Source: Clostridiales bacterium
GTDB taxonomy: Bacteria; Bacillota; Clostridia; Lachnospirales; Lachnospiraceae
Length of the DNA: 34,866 nt
Assembly: GCA_021204025.1 (NCBI GenBank)
Contig: JAJQAC010000067.1
Coordinates: forward strand, 1-34,866
Reading direction: 5' to 3'
The translations under genes and the position numbers were made by a program. Below are positions 1 through 6,908 of the stretch, piece after piece; position 1 is the stretch's first letter; each line of letters begins with the position of its first letter. The notes beneath the pieces were generated by a model, which saw only the letters and a program-made list of their open reading frames with translations, did not search any database and was not told the origin of the DNA.

Positions 1-97
1 TATCGCCGTCATCGGGTTTTTATCAAATCCGGGAACGGTACGTATCAGTTCAAGCTATATCGATTTTGCGACGGATGCGTGTGACATGCGGTTCAGC

Positions 98-126
98 TTG
101 CGAGCCGATTTGATATCTGATATAAT
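98..126 (+). promoter_or_regulatory. sigma-A promoter of the IlvD/Edd gene
   Basis: TTGCGA at 98-103 and a perfect TATAAT at 121-126 are separated by exactly 17 bases. Transcription would start near 133, leaving a leader of about 40 bases that carries the AAGGGAGGT ribosome site (about 157-165) eight bases before the ATG at 174. The downstream gene therefore appears to have its own promoter. Confidence 0.7.
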
Positions 127-173
127 CCTTGCTAGCGGGATAAGCCATATTTTCAGAAGGGAGGTAATAGAAT

Positions 174-1922
174 ATGAAATGTTTAAAAAGTCAGGAAATG
201 CGTAAACTTGCCCCAGAGGTGGATCCTCTCCGGCTGGGGACCGGCTGGAAGCCGGAGGATCTGTCCAAACCGCAGATCTTTATCGAGAGTACCTATGGTG
301 ACAGCCATCCGGGCAGCGGCCATCTGAATATCCTGGTGGAAGAGGTCCGGAAGGGGATCTACGAGGCCGGGGGATACGGTGCAAGATATTACTGTACAGA
401 TATCTGTGACGGCGAGAGCCAGGGGACGGACGGGATCAATTTCAGTCTGGCGAGCCGTGAGATGATCGCGAATATGATCGAGATTCAGGAAAATGCCACT
501 CCGTTTGACGCCGGCGTTTATCTGGCGAGCTGTGACAAGGGGATGCCGGGTAATCTGATGGGACTGTGCCGTGTGAATATCCCGGCGGTAGTGGTGCCCG
601 GCGGCACGATGAACGCGGGACCGGACATGCTGACGCTGGAGCAGCTTGGTATGTACAGCGCGGGTTTTGAGAGAGGCGAGATCAGTGAAGAAAAGCTGGA
701 CTGGGCAAAGCAGAATGCCTGCCCGAGCTGCGGCGCCTGCTCCTTTATCGGAACGGCTTCGACGATGCAGATCATGGCGGAGGCTCTGGGTCTGGCGCTG
801 CCGGGAAGCGCGCTGATGCCGGCGACCAGCCCGGATCTGCTGGCATTTGCCAGAGAAGCGGGGCGGCAGGCGGTGAAGCTGGCGCAGATGGAACACATGC
901 GTCCGGGCGATATCGTGACGATGGACAGTTTCGAAAACGCGATCATGGTGCATGCGGCGATATCAGGGAGCACGAACTGTCTGCTGCATCTGCCGGCGAT
1001 TGCCCATGAGCTGGGGATCGAGATTACCGGTGATACGTTTGACAGGCTGCACCGCAACGCGAGGTATCTCCTGGATCTGCGTCCGGCGGGGAGATGGCCG
1101 GCGGAGTGCTTCTATTATGCGGGCGGCGTTCCGGCGATCATGGAGGAGATCCGGGAATGTCTGCATCTGGATGTGATGACAGTGACCGGTAAGACTCTGG
1201 GAGAGAATCTGGCGGAGCTGAAAGCAAATGGTTTTTATGAGCGCTGCGATGGGTGGCTTCAGGAATTTAACCGTCGCTATGGCGTATCGCTGACGAGAGA
1301 GGATATCATCCGTCATTATGACAAGCCGATCGGGACGGACGGAAGCATTGCCGTGCTGAGAGGAAATCTGGCTCCGGAGGGAGCGGTTATCAAACACACG
1401 GCCTGCCCGAAGGAGATGTTTCAGGCGGTGCTTCGCGCGAGACCCTTTGACAGTGAGGAGGAATGCCTGGACGCGGTGCTGAAACATAAGGTGGAAAAAG
1501 GCGACGCGGTCTTTATCCGCTACGAGGGACCAAAGGCAAGCGGCATGCCGGAGATGTTTTATACCTCGGAGGCGATCAGCAGCGATAAGGAACTGGGACG
1601 CAGCATTGCGCTGATCACGGACGGCCGTTTTTCCGGCGCGTCTACCGGGCCGGTGATCGGTCACTGCAGTCCGGAGGCCGCCGATGGAGGACCGATTGCG
1701 CTGGTAGAAGAAGACGATCTGATCGAGATCGACGTTCTGGGGAGAAAGCTCAATATCATAGGCGTCCGTGGAGAGAGAAAGACGCCGGAGGAGATGGATG
1801 AGATACTGGCGGAACGCAGGAAAAACTGGAAACCCAGAGAACGTCGGTATCAAAAAGGCGTCCTGCGGCTGTTTAGTGAACACGCGGCAAGTCCGATGAA
1901 AGGCGCGTATCTGGAATATTAA
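174..1922 (+). CDS. IlvD/Edd-family dehydratase, sugar-acid type likely
   Basis: A 582-residue member of the dihydroxy-acid / phosphogluconate dehydratase family, Fe-S enzymes that remove water from 2,3-dihydroxy acids. Visible family landmarks are Cys78 (CDG), Cys120-Asp-Lys-Gly, and the CPSCGACSF segment with Cys189, the three likely cluster ligands. HAAISGSTN and GRFSGASTG blocks also match the family. Local wording such as AIAHELG, AGGVPAIM and DVMTVTGKTLGENL resembles, from memory, E. coli YjhG/YagF (xylonate-type dehydratases) more than the biosynthetic IlvD, and no other branched-chain amino acid gene is adjacent. A catabolic sugar-acid role is therefore inferred; a true dihydroxy-acid dehydratase cannot be excluded. 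The ATG at 174 has a strong ribosome site. The gene appears monocistronic, with a promoter before it and a hairpin after it. Confidence 0.85.
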   Translation: MKCLKSQEMRKLAPEVDPLRLGTGWKPEDLSKPQIFIESTYGDSHPGSGHLNILVEEVRKGIYEAGGYGARYYCTDICDGESQGTDGINFSLASREMIANMIEIQENATPFDAGVYLASCDKGMPGNLMGLCRVNIPAVVVPGGTMNAGPDMLTLEQLGMYSAGFERGEISEEKLDWAKQNACPSCGACSFIGTASTMQIMAEALGLALPGSALMPATSPDLLAFAREAGRQAVKLAQMEHMRPGDIVTMDSFENAIMVHAAISGSTNCLLHLPAIAHELGIEITGDTFDRLHRNARYLLDLRPAGRWPAECFYYAGGVPAIMEEIRECLHLDVMTVTGKTLGENLAELKANGFYERCDGWLQEFNRRYGVSLTREDIIRHYDKPIGTDGSIAVLRGNLAPEGAVIKHTACPKEMFQAVLRARPFDSEEECLDAVLKHKVEKGDAVFIRYEGPKASGMPEMFYTSEAISSDKELGRSIALITDGRFSGASTGPVIGHCSPEAADGGPIALVEEDDLIEIDVLGRKLNIIGVRGERKTPEEMDEILAERRKNWKPRERRYQKGVLRLFSEHAASPMKGAYLEY

Positions 1923-1929
1923 GGATGGA

Positions 1930-1966
1930 AAAGCACTCGATGATTATGGTATCGAGTGCTTTCCTT
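1930..1966 (+). terminator. terminator-like hairpin after the dehydratase
   Basis: A perfect 12-bp inverted repeat (1930-1941 with 1951-1962, arms AAAGCACTCGAT/ATCGAGTGCTTT) has a 9-base loop and is followed by CCTTTG. The T-tract is short and interrupted, so termination may be partial. Confidence 0.6.
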
Positions 1967-1987
1967 TGATAGGGTGAGGAAGAGAAA

Positions 1988-2923
1988 ATGAGCGAGATCA
2001 TCAAAGAGATCCGACAGCGGCTGTTTGCGCTTCAGGATATGCAGTACCGGGATTTTCAGAGCAGGCTGATGCCGACCGTCGCAAAAGAGACGGTCATCGG
2101 CGTGCGGATGCCAGAACTGCGCCGACTGGCAAAAGAACTGTCCGCGAGAGAAGACATCAAAGAATTTCTGGAAGATCTTCCTCATGGTTATTATGAAGAA
2201 AATAATCTGCACGGGTTTCTGATCATGCAGGAGCGCGATTACACACGTTGTATCGAGAAGCTGGAAATCTTTCTTCCCTGTATCGATAACTGGGCAACCT
2301 GCGATCTGCTCAGACCAAAGATATTTCAGAAAAATCTGCAGGAACTCATTCAGAAGATTCCAGGCTGGCTGGGGTCAGAGCATCCCTATATCATTCGCTT
2401 CGGGATAGAGATGCTCATGGTATACTATCTGGATGAGGCATTCTCGCCGGAATATCCGGAGTGGGTGGCCGGGCTGAGTCAGAAGAAAAGCTCTCAATCG
2501 GTTACTGTGAATTTGCTTTTTGAGCATGCCAATCATGTAGTCCCTGATCGCGGAGAAAGTCCGCAGAGGACATTTTTTACGTCGGCACTTGGTGAGCCGG
2601 ATGGTTTTCCGGCGAACTTAGTACCGCTACGTGAAAACCTAAGTGCGAACGGTCCTCGGAGGACTTTCTCCGCGATCAGGGACGGACGATTTGTCAATAA
2701 TACACCTGATGACAGGCGATACTATGTCAACATGATGATCGCCTGGTATTTCGCAACCGCGTTGGCAAAGCAGTATGAAACCACGCTTCCCTACATAGAA
2801 AATCATGTGCTCGATACCTGGACTCACAATAAAACGATTCAGAAAGCAATCGAGAGTGATCGGATCAGCGAAGAACATAAGGCATATCTGAGAACGCTGC
2901 GGGTCAGGCGTGCCCTTCCTTAA
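1988..2923 (+). CDS. AlkD-like DNA alkylation repair protein carrying an in-frame repeat
   Basis: A 311-residue HEAT-like protein of the AlkD / DNA alkylation repair family, which removes positively charged alkylated bases. The N-terminal part (GVRMPELRRLAKEL, DNWATCDLLRPKIF) and C-terminal part (YYVNMMIAWYFATALAKQ, LDTWTHNKTIQKAI) look typical. Between them, residues 184-237 (VVPDRGESP...DGRFVN) are encoded entirely by a palindromic repeat element. Residues about 163-183 and 238-243 also have no obvious family counterpart, as relatives usually pass almost directly from EWVA to a YYVNMM-like segment. The insert would fall between two helices of the repeat fold, so the protein may still fold with a disordered loop. 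The ATG at 1988 follows GGTGAGGAAGAGAA. The 3' end overlaps the convergent nudC gene by 20 bases. Activity is uncertain. Confidence 0.8.
   Translation: MSEIIKEIRQRLFALQDMQYRDFQSRLMPTVAKETVIGVRMPELRRLAKELSAREDIKEFLEDLPHGYYEENNLHGFLIMQERDYTRCIEKLEIFLPCIDNWATCDLLRPKIFQKNLQELIQKIPGWLGSEHPYIIRFGIEMLMVYYLDEAFSPEYPEWVAGLSQKKSSQSVTVNLLFEHANHVVPDRGESPQRTFFTSALGEPDGFPANLVPLRENLSANGPRRTFSAIRDGRFVNNTPDDRRYYVNMMIAWYFATALAKQYETTLPYIENHVLDTWTHNKTIQKAIESDRISEEHKAYLRTLRVRRALP
2537..2698. repeat. palindromic hairpin element, copy 1 (inside alkD-like gene)
   Basis: The outer arms 2540-2562 and 2661-2683 are perfectly complementary over 23 bases. Inside follow a 3x3 internal loop (gca/gga), a 6-bp stem GAGGAC (2566-2571)/GTCCTC (2652-2657), and an inner stem TTTTTACGT (2574-2582)/ACGTGAAAA (2629-2637). 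Compared with copy 2 there is an extra 46-base insert at the tip of the inner stem that contains its own GCCGGA/TCCGGC hairpin. The unit starts GTAGTCCCTGA and ends GTCAAT. From GTAGT to TCAAT it is 162 bases, i.e. 54 codons in phase with the host gene and without a stop. The exact ends are inferred from comparison with copies 2 and 3. Confidence 0.85.
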
Positions 2924-3743
2924 AATAGGTGATCATTTCCTGCGTCAGACTGGCGTGATTGGGATCATTGACAGGGACATTTTCACGCTCAAACCATTGC
3001 GCGAGCGCGAGCTCGTCTTCCTGCAGGCGGATGGCATCTTCCTCTTCCAGGTCACAGTAAAACCCGGCGAGCAGAGTATCCGTGAAGGACCACGGCTGGC
3101 TCTTATAATAGCGGATATTATTGACCTTAAGGCCAACCTCCTCCATGACCTCCCGCCGGATGGTATCCTCGAGAGATTCACCGATCTCACAGAAGCCGGC
3201 GACCAGGGCATAATTGGTAAATTCGCGGTGCGCATATTTGGTCAGAAGGAGTTTGTTCTGGTGAGTCACGCCGATGATGACGGCCGGACAGATCTTGGGG
3301 TACTCCATCTGATGACAGTGATCACAGTACATCATGCGCTCTTTCGTGTCCTGGCGCATACGGGAACCACAGCGGCCGCAGAAACGCCGGCTGGCATACC
3401 ACTGCGCGAGCTGATGTCCCGTGATTCCGGCAAAGGCCAGATAACGCGGAGCCGCTCCGCGGAAATCCCGGATACTGATCATTTCTCCCCGCAGAGAATC
3501 GGGAATATTCAGCTCGTTGATCAGATAAAAATGGTCGTCATCGATTGAAAAAAGGTAGGTATAATCCCGGAAGATCTGAGGATTTGCTCCTTCCAGATCC
3601 TGAAAGCGGGGAAAAGTAATCTGATCCCCCTGCCGGATAACGAGAGCCTTGCGGTTATTATAATAAAGGACATAACTGTCGGCAGATGGCGGTGTGGGGC
3701 GGTATGCATTGTCATAATGATGGTTTCCAATATCCTGAATCAT
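2904..3743 (-). CDS. nudC: NAD(+)/NADH pyrophosphatase (Nudix)
   Basis: A 279-residue NudC-type Nudix hydrolase, which cleaves NADH (and NAD caps on RNA) to NMNH plus AMP. Visible in order: an N-terminal NudC-like domain; a four-cysteine zinc ribbon (C122, C125, C140, C143); the Nudix box at residues 183-205 (GFCEIGES...REVMEEVGL) with the GX5EX7REUXEEXGU pattern intact; and the NudC signature SQPWSF at 215-220 (canonical SQPWPF). The ATG at 3743 is preceded on the minus strand by AGGAGGT at good spacing. The gene converges on the AlkD-like gene with a 20-base overlap. Hairpin element copy 2 lies just upstream of its probable promoter. Confidence 0.92.
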   Translation of the reverse strand: MIQDIGNHHYDNAYRPTPPSADSYVLYYNNRKALVIRQGDQITFPRFQDLEGANPQIFRDYTYLFSIDDDHFYLINELNIPDSLRGEMISIRDFRGAAPRYLAFAGITGHQLAQWYASRRFCGRCGSRMRQDTKERMMYCDHCHQMEYPKICPAVIIGVTHQNKLLLTKYAHREFTNYALVAGFCEIGESLEDTIRREVMEEVGLKVNNIRYYKSQPWSFTDTLLAGFYCDLEEEDAIRLQEDELALAQWFERENVPVNDPNHASLTQEMITYFKEGHA

Positions 3744-3848
3744 CGTAGTCAGACCTCCTGAAGTGTGATGGTAAAATACAAAATATGGTTATTTTTGCAC
3801 GAAAATAAGCCATATGGTATCTGTGTATAGTGGATGCTTAAGTAAATG

Positions 3849-3877
3849 TTAATATAGTTACTTAATATATATGCCAA
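3849..3877 (-). promoter_or_regulatory. probable nudC promoter
   Basis: On the minus strand TTGGCA (3877-3872), a 17-base spacer and TATTAA (3854-3849) precede nudC by about 100 bases. The -35 box lies five bases from the start of hairpin element copy 2, which may have been inserted just upstream. Confidence 0.4.
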
Positions 3878-3881
3878 TAAA

Positions 3882-3997
3882 GTAGTCCCTGAGAGGAAAC
3901 ATATCCGCAGAGGACATTTTTCACGTCTACGTGAAAACCAGAGTGCAAACGGTCCTCGGAGGATATGTTTCCTCTCAGGGACGGGCGATTCATCAAT
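3882..3997. repeat. palindromic hairpin element, copy 2 (nudC-metF intergenic)
   Basis: The outer arms 3885-3906 and 3961-3982 are perfectly complementary over 22 bases, but their middle sequence differs from copy 1. The internal architecture is the same: gca/gga internal loop, GAGGAC (3910-3915)/GTCCTC (3952-3957), inner perfect hairpin TTTTCACGT (3918-3926)/ACGTGAAAA (3929-3937), and a single-stranded AGTGCAAACG-type stretch on the 3' side. The ends are GTAGTCCCTGA and GGGCGATTCATCAAT. The left flank ATGCCAAT (3871-3878), with GTTACT further out, is shared with copy 1. Confidence 0.85.
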
Positions 3998-4089
3998 ATT
4001 ATAGCCGATTTTGAAATATAAAGAAAGCAAATATTGCGTGATGCGGCAGAATCAAAGAGGCAGAATCAAAGCAACAAAACGAAAACCGC

Positions 4090-4119
4090 TTGACAGCCCG
4101 GAAAGAGATGTGTTACGAT
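4090..4119 (+). promoter_or_regulatory. metF promoter
   Basis: A perfect TTGACA at 4090-4095, an 18-base spacer and TACGAT at 4114-4119. The predicted start near 4126 leaves a leader of under 40 bases, so there is no room for a SAM riboswitch or T-box after it. Confidence 0.65.
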
Positions 4120-4162
4120 AAACCGACAAGAAAAGTAGGTTTAACAAGGAGCGGTGATAACA

Positions 4163-5020
4163 ATGAAAATTCGAGATATTCTTGCGGAAGGAAAGGTTAC
4201 TCTCTCCTTTGAAGTCTTTCCACCTAAGACAGCGGACAAATTTGATTCCGTAGAGATGGCGGCTCGTGAGATAGCGAAACTTGATCCGTCATTTATGAGT
4301 ATTACTTATGGCGCGGGCGGCGGGACGAGCGATTATACCGTGCAGATCGCGAAGATGATTCAGGAGCAGGGCGTGACTCCGCTCGCCCATGTGACCTGTT
4401 ATTCATCGACGAGAGAAAAGGTACATCATGTTCTGGATGAGCTAAAGGAAAATCATATCGAAAATATCCTGGCATTGCGCGGCGATATTCCGGAGGGCGG
4501 GCAGACACCGGGAGTGTACCATCACGCGTCTGAGCTGATTCATGAGATCCGTTCGCAGGGAGATTTCTGTATCGGGGCGGCCTGTTATCCGGAGGGGCAT
4601 CCCGAAGCGCCGAGCAAGGCGGTAGATATTGGATATCTGAAGGAAAAGGTTGACGCGGGCTGTGATTTTGCGACGACACAGATGTTTTTTGACAACAGTA
4701 TTTATTACAGCTATGTATGCCGGGTTTTGCAAAAGGGCATCACGGTGCCGATTATCGCCGGGATCATGCCGATTACGACCAAAGCGCAGGTGAAACGCGC
4801 GGTTCAGCTCTCCGGCAGTGTTATGCCGTCGAGATTCCTTTCTCTGGTTGATAAGTTTGGAGATAATCCTAAGGCGATGAAGCAGGCCGGCATTGCCTAC
4901 GCCACGGACCAGATCATCGATCTGCTGGCAAACGGCGTGAGGGGAATTCATATTTATTCTATGAATAAACCGGATGTAGCGGCAAAGATTTATGAGAATC
5001 TGTCGGAAATGATTCAGTGA
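4163..5020 (+). CDS. metF: 5,10-methylenetetrahydrofolate reductase
   Basis: A 285-residue flavoprotein of the MetF family that interconverts methylene-THF and methyl-THF, supplying methionine synthesis and, in some Clostridia, one-carbon metabolism. Family blocks visible: FEVFPPK near the N-terminus, SITYGAGG, HVTC, ILALRGD, GAACYPEGHPE, ATTQMFFD and PIIAGIMPI; the TIM-barrel length fits. An in-frame GTG at 4154 lies only two bases after AAGGAG, whereas the ATG at 4163 is 11 bases away, so the ATG is chosen. The gene has its own promoter and terminator. No methionine genes adjoin it. Confidence 0.93.
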   Translation: MKIRDILAEGKVTLSFEVFPPKTADKFDSVEMAAREIAKLDPSFMSITYGAGGGTSDYTVQIAKMIQEQGVTPLAHVTCYSSTREKVHHVLDELKENHIENILALRGDIPEGGQTPGVYHHASELIHEIRSQGDFCIGAACYPEGHPEAPSKAVDIGYLKEKVDAGCDFATTQMFFDNSIYYSYVCRVLQKGITVPIIAGIMPITTKAQVKRAVQLSGSVMPSRFLSLVDKFGDNPKAMKQAGIAYATDQIIDLLANGVRGIHIYSMNKPDVAAKIYENLSEMIQ

Positions 5021-5052
5021 AAATGATGAATCAGTGATAAACAAGCAAAAAG

Positions 5053-5099
5053 AAGGGTACGGAGCGGTCATCTGATCCTGTGGCTGTTCGTACCCTTTT
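5053..5099 (+). terminator. metF terminator
   Basis: AAGGGTACG (5053-5061) pairs with CGTACCCTT (5089-5097), followed by TTTC. The loop region is long (27 bases) and has weak internal pairing. It lies 33 bases after the metF stop. Confidence 0.7.
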
Positions 5100-5113
5100 C
5101 TGATTTGTTATAG

Positions 5114-5170
5114 GATCCGGCAGGCTATGCAGGTCATCCGGCTGCCGGTAACAGATCCGGACGCTATGCA
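5114..5170. repeat. short direct repeat in metF-nanA spacer
   Basis: GATCCGGCAGGCTATGCA (5114-5131) is repeated imperfectly as GATCCGGACGCTATGCA (5154-5170) with a third ATCCGG between them. It occupies the gap between the metF terminator and the 3' end of the broken lyase gene. Its function is unknown; it could be part of a decayed spacer repeat. Confidence 0.45.
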
Positions 5171-5204
5171 TGGAGAGGCGGATGATAGTTTTTGCAGCTG
5201 ACGA

Positions 5205-6098
5205 TTACTCGCTTACAAGATCACGGTCCAGCACGGCGTCCAGATATGCCTTCTGTTCTTCTGTCAGCGGAGAGAATGGTCGTCTCGCCTCGCCAACCGG
5301 GATGCCCTGACGTCCCAGCTCGTATTTAATAGCGGGGATCAGGCCCACGCGGCACATGGCCTCCATACAGTTATTGGCTTTATGCTGGAGTTCCAGCGCC
5401 TGTGCGCGGTTCCCTTCTTCAAAGAGCGTAAAGATCTTTTTGTAATGGGGCAGCATCATATTGAACGTGCTGCCGATCGATCCGATGGAGCCGAGCGCCT
5501 GTGCGGCGATCATGGTCTCATCATAGCCGTCAAAAGCGATCAGATCCGGATTCAGATTGAGGATGCGCTCCATCTGAAAGAGGTTATAGTTCGTCTGCTT
5601 TACACCAAGGATGGCTCCGCTGCGGAAAAGTTCACAGTAATCCGGATTGGCGACGTCAAATTCCCTGTGAGTGTTGCCAGGGAAATTGTAGATCAGAACC
5701 GGTGCCCCCGCGGCTTCGGCGATGTCATAGTAATAGCGGCAGATCTCTCTGGAGGAAAAGCCGTAGTAGAAGGGAGCGGTGGCGGCGACAAAATCAAACC
5801 CCATTCCCATGGCGGCCCTGGTATAGCGAACCGCCTCATCCGTGCCGATCGCGCCGACATGGGCGATCAGGTTCGTCTGCCCGGCAAAGGCGGAGGCCGC
5901 TTCAAATACCTAGATGCGTTCGGCTTCCGTCAGCAGGAAACATTCGCCGCTGCTGCCGCCGACAAAAAATCCGGCCGCTCCTTCTTCTATATTGCGCCGC
6001 ATAACAGTCTGCAGGGCAGTTCCGTTCACTCGTCCTTCTCCGTCATAGGGAGTAATACTGGCGGAGTAGATGCCGCCCAGTTGTTCTTTTGTTTTCAT
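5205..6098 (-). pseudogene. nanA: N-acetylneuraminate lyase-like gene interrupted by an amber codon
   Basis: The frame is continuous for 297 codons except for TAG at codon 63 (5912-5910). It encodes a DapA/NanA-type class I aldolase. Residues on both sides of the stop are intact: GGSSGE (substrate carboxylate loop), HVG, PFYYGFS, Tyr137 in YNFPGN, the Schiff-base Lys167 in VKQT, GYDE and GIGST-like GSIGST. By comparison with E. coli NanA (EREQVLE) the stop replaces a glutamine, so a single CAG-to-TAG transition explains it. An ATG at codon 97 (5810) could restart translation but would lack the GGSSGE loop and about a third of the barrel. The ATG at 6098 has an AAGGAGA site and an extended -10 promoter, so the loss looks recent. 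No other sialic-acid genes are nearby. A sequencing error or strain polymorphism is possible. Confidence 0.85.
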
Positions 6099-6174
6099 AT
6101 ACAGGTCTCCTTTATTTGAAATCTTACTGGTTTATTTTGCAGTCATTGCATCAGAAAACATCGTTGGCGAGCTC

Positions 6175-6183
6175 ATTATATCA
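6175..6183 (-). promoter_or_regulatory. extended -10 promoter of the nanA-like gene
   Basis: Reading the minus strand, TGATATAAT (6183-6175) is a perfect TATAAT with an extended TG motif. No good -35 hexamer is seen. It lies about 75 bases from the start codon. Confidence 0.5.
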
Positions 6184-6268
6184 TATTCCGGAAAGTTTGT
6201 GGAAAATTTATGCCTGCGTGCGGGATCATGGGCAGGATAGATGCGCCTGCGAGGATATCATCCCACAC

Positions 6269-6297
6269 TTGCAAACCATTTTGCGCAATGGTATAAT
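6269..6297 (+). promoter_or_regulatory. promoter of the cyclophilin gene
   Basis: TTGCAA (6269-6274), a 17-base spacer and TATAAT (6292-6297). The leader is about 30 bases long and carries the AGGAGA ribosome site at 6321-6326. Confidence 0.75.
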
Positions 6298-6332
6298 GAA
6301 CACCGAAAAATAAAAGAGACAGGAGACCAGTG

Positions 6333-6851
6333 ATGAAAAATCCGGAAATTACAATTACGATGGAAAACGGCGGTGTGATCCGTGCGGAATTATATCCTCA
6401 GATCGCGCCAAATACAGTCAATAACTTTATCAGCCTGGCAAAAAAAGGCTTTTATGACGGCCTGATTTTTCACAGAGTGATTAAAGGTTTTATGATTCAG
6501 GGCGGTGACCCGGACGGTGTCGGCACCGGCGGACCGGGATATTCGATCAAAGGAGAGTTTGCGCAGAACGGTTTCCCGAATGAGTTAAAGCATACGGCAG
6601 GCGTACTGTCGATGGCGAGATCAATGATGCCGAACTCGGCGGGATCCCAGTTCTTTATTATGCATCAGGATTTTCCACATCTGGACGGCGCTTACGCGGC
6701 GTTTGGCATGGTAATCGAGGGGATGGACGTTGTGAATCAGATCGCACAGACGCGCACGGACTGGAATGATCGCCCGTTAAAGGAACAGAAAATCAAAAGC
6801 ATGACGGTAGATACGTTTGGCGAGGAGTACGACGAGCCAAAGAAGTGCTGA
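6333..6851 (+). CDS. cyclophilin-type peptidyl-prolyl cis-trans isomerase
   Basis: A 172-residue single-domain cyclophilin catalysing Xaa-Pro isomerisation. Characteristic stretches are FHRVIKGFMIQGGDP (catalytic Arg in FHRV), GTGGPGY, LSMARS, NSAGSQFFI and LDGAYAAFG. There is no signal peptide, so it is cytoplasmic. The GTG at 6330 is too close to AGGAGA (6321-6326); the ATG at 6333 has six bases of spacing and is preferred. It has its own promoter. The small gap to the next gene (57 bases) without a clear terminator allows read-through into the GNAT gene. Confidence 0.92.
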   Translation: MKNPEITITMENGGVIRAELYPQIAPNTVNNFISLAKKGFYDGLIFHRVIKGFMIQGGDPDGVGTGGPGYSIKGEFAQNGFPNELKHTAGVLSMARSMMPNSAGSQFFIMHQDFPHLDGAYAAFGMVIEGMDVVNQIAQTRTDWNDRPLKEQKIKSMTVDTFGEEYDEPKKC

Positions 6852-6908
6852 GCCGGAGCAGTGTGCTTTGGCAGGCAGCCTGATTGCTAAAAAGGGATCT
6901 TTATCTTT

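Noticed and set aside
2-204. Open frame of 67 codons running from the window edge past the dehydratase start, possible C-terminus of an upstream gene.
   Set aside because: It contains an ideal sigma-A promoter and ribosome site for the dehydratase, uses several ATA codons unlike the neighbours, and resembles no family I recognise. A chance frame is likely.
183-1883. Long minus-strand frames opposite the dehydratase (up to 306 codons).
   Set aside because: They are mirror frames caused by the GC-skewed codon use of the real gene; composition is Arg/His-rich and no ribosome sites or family motifs are seen.
2537-2698. Integron attC site as an explanation of the hairpin element.
   Set aside because: No R/L core boxes of the RYYYAAC/GTTRRRY type at the ends, no integron integrase or gene cassettes, and the element lies inside a gene.
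4021-4162. SAM riboswitch or T-box in front of metF.
   Set aside because: The promoter at 4090-4119 leaves under 40 bases of leader and no aptamer signature is present.
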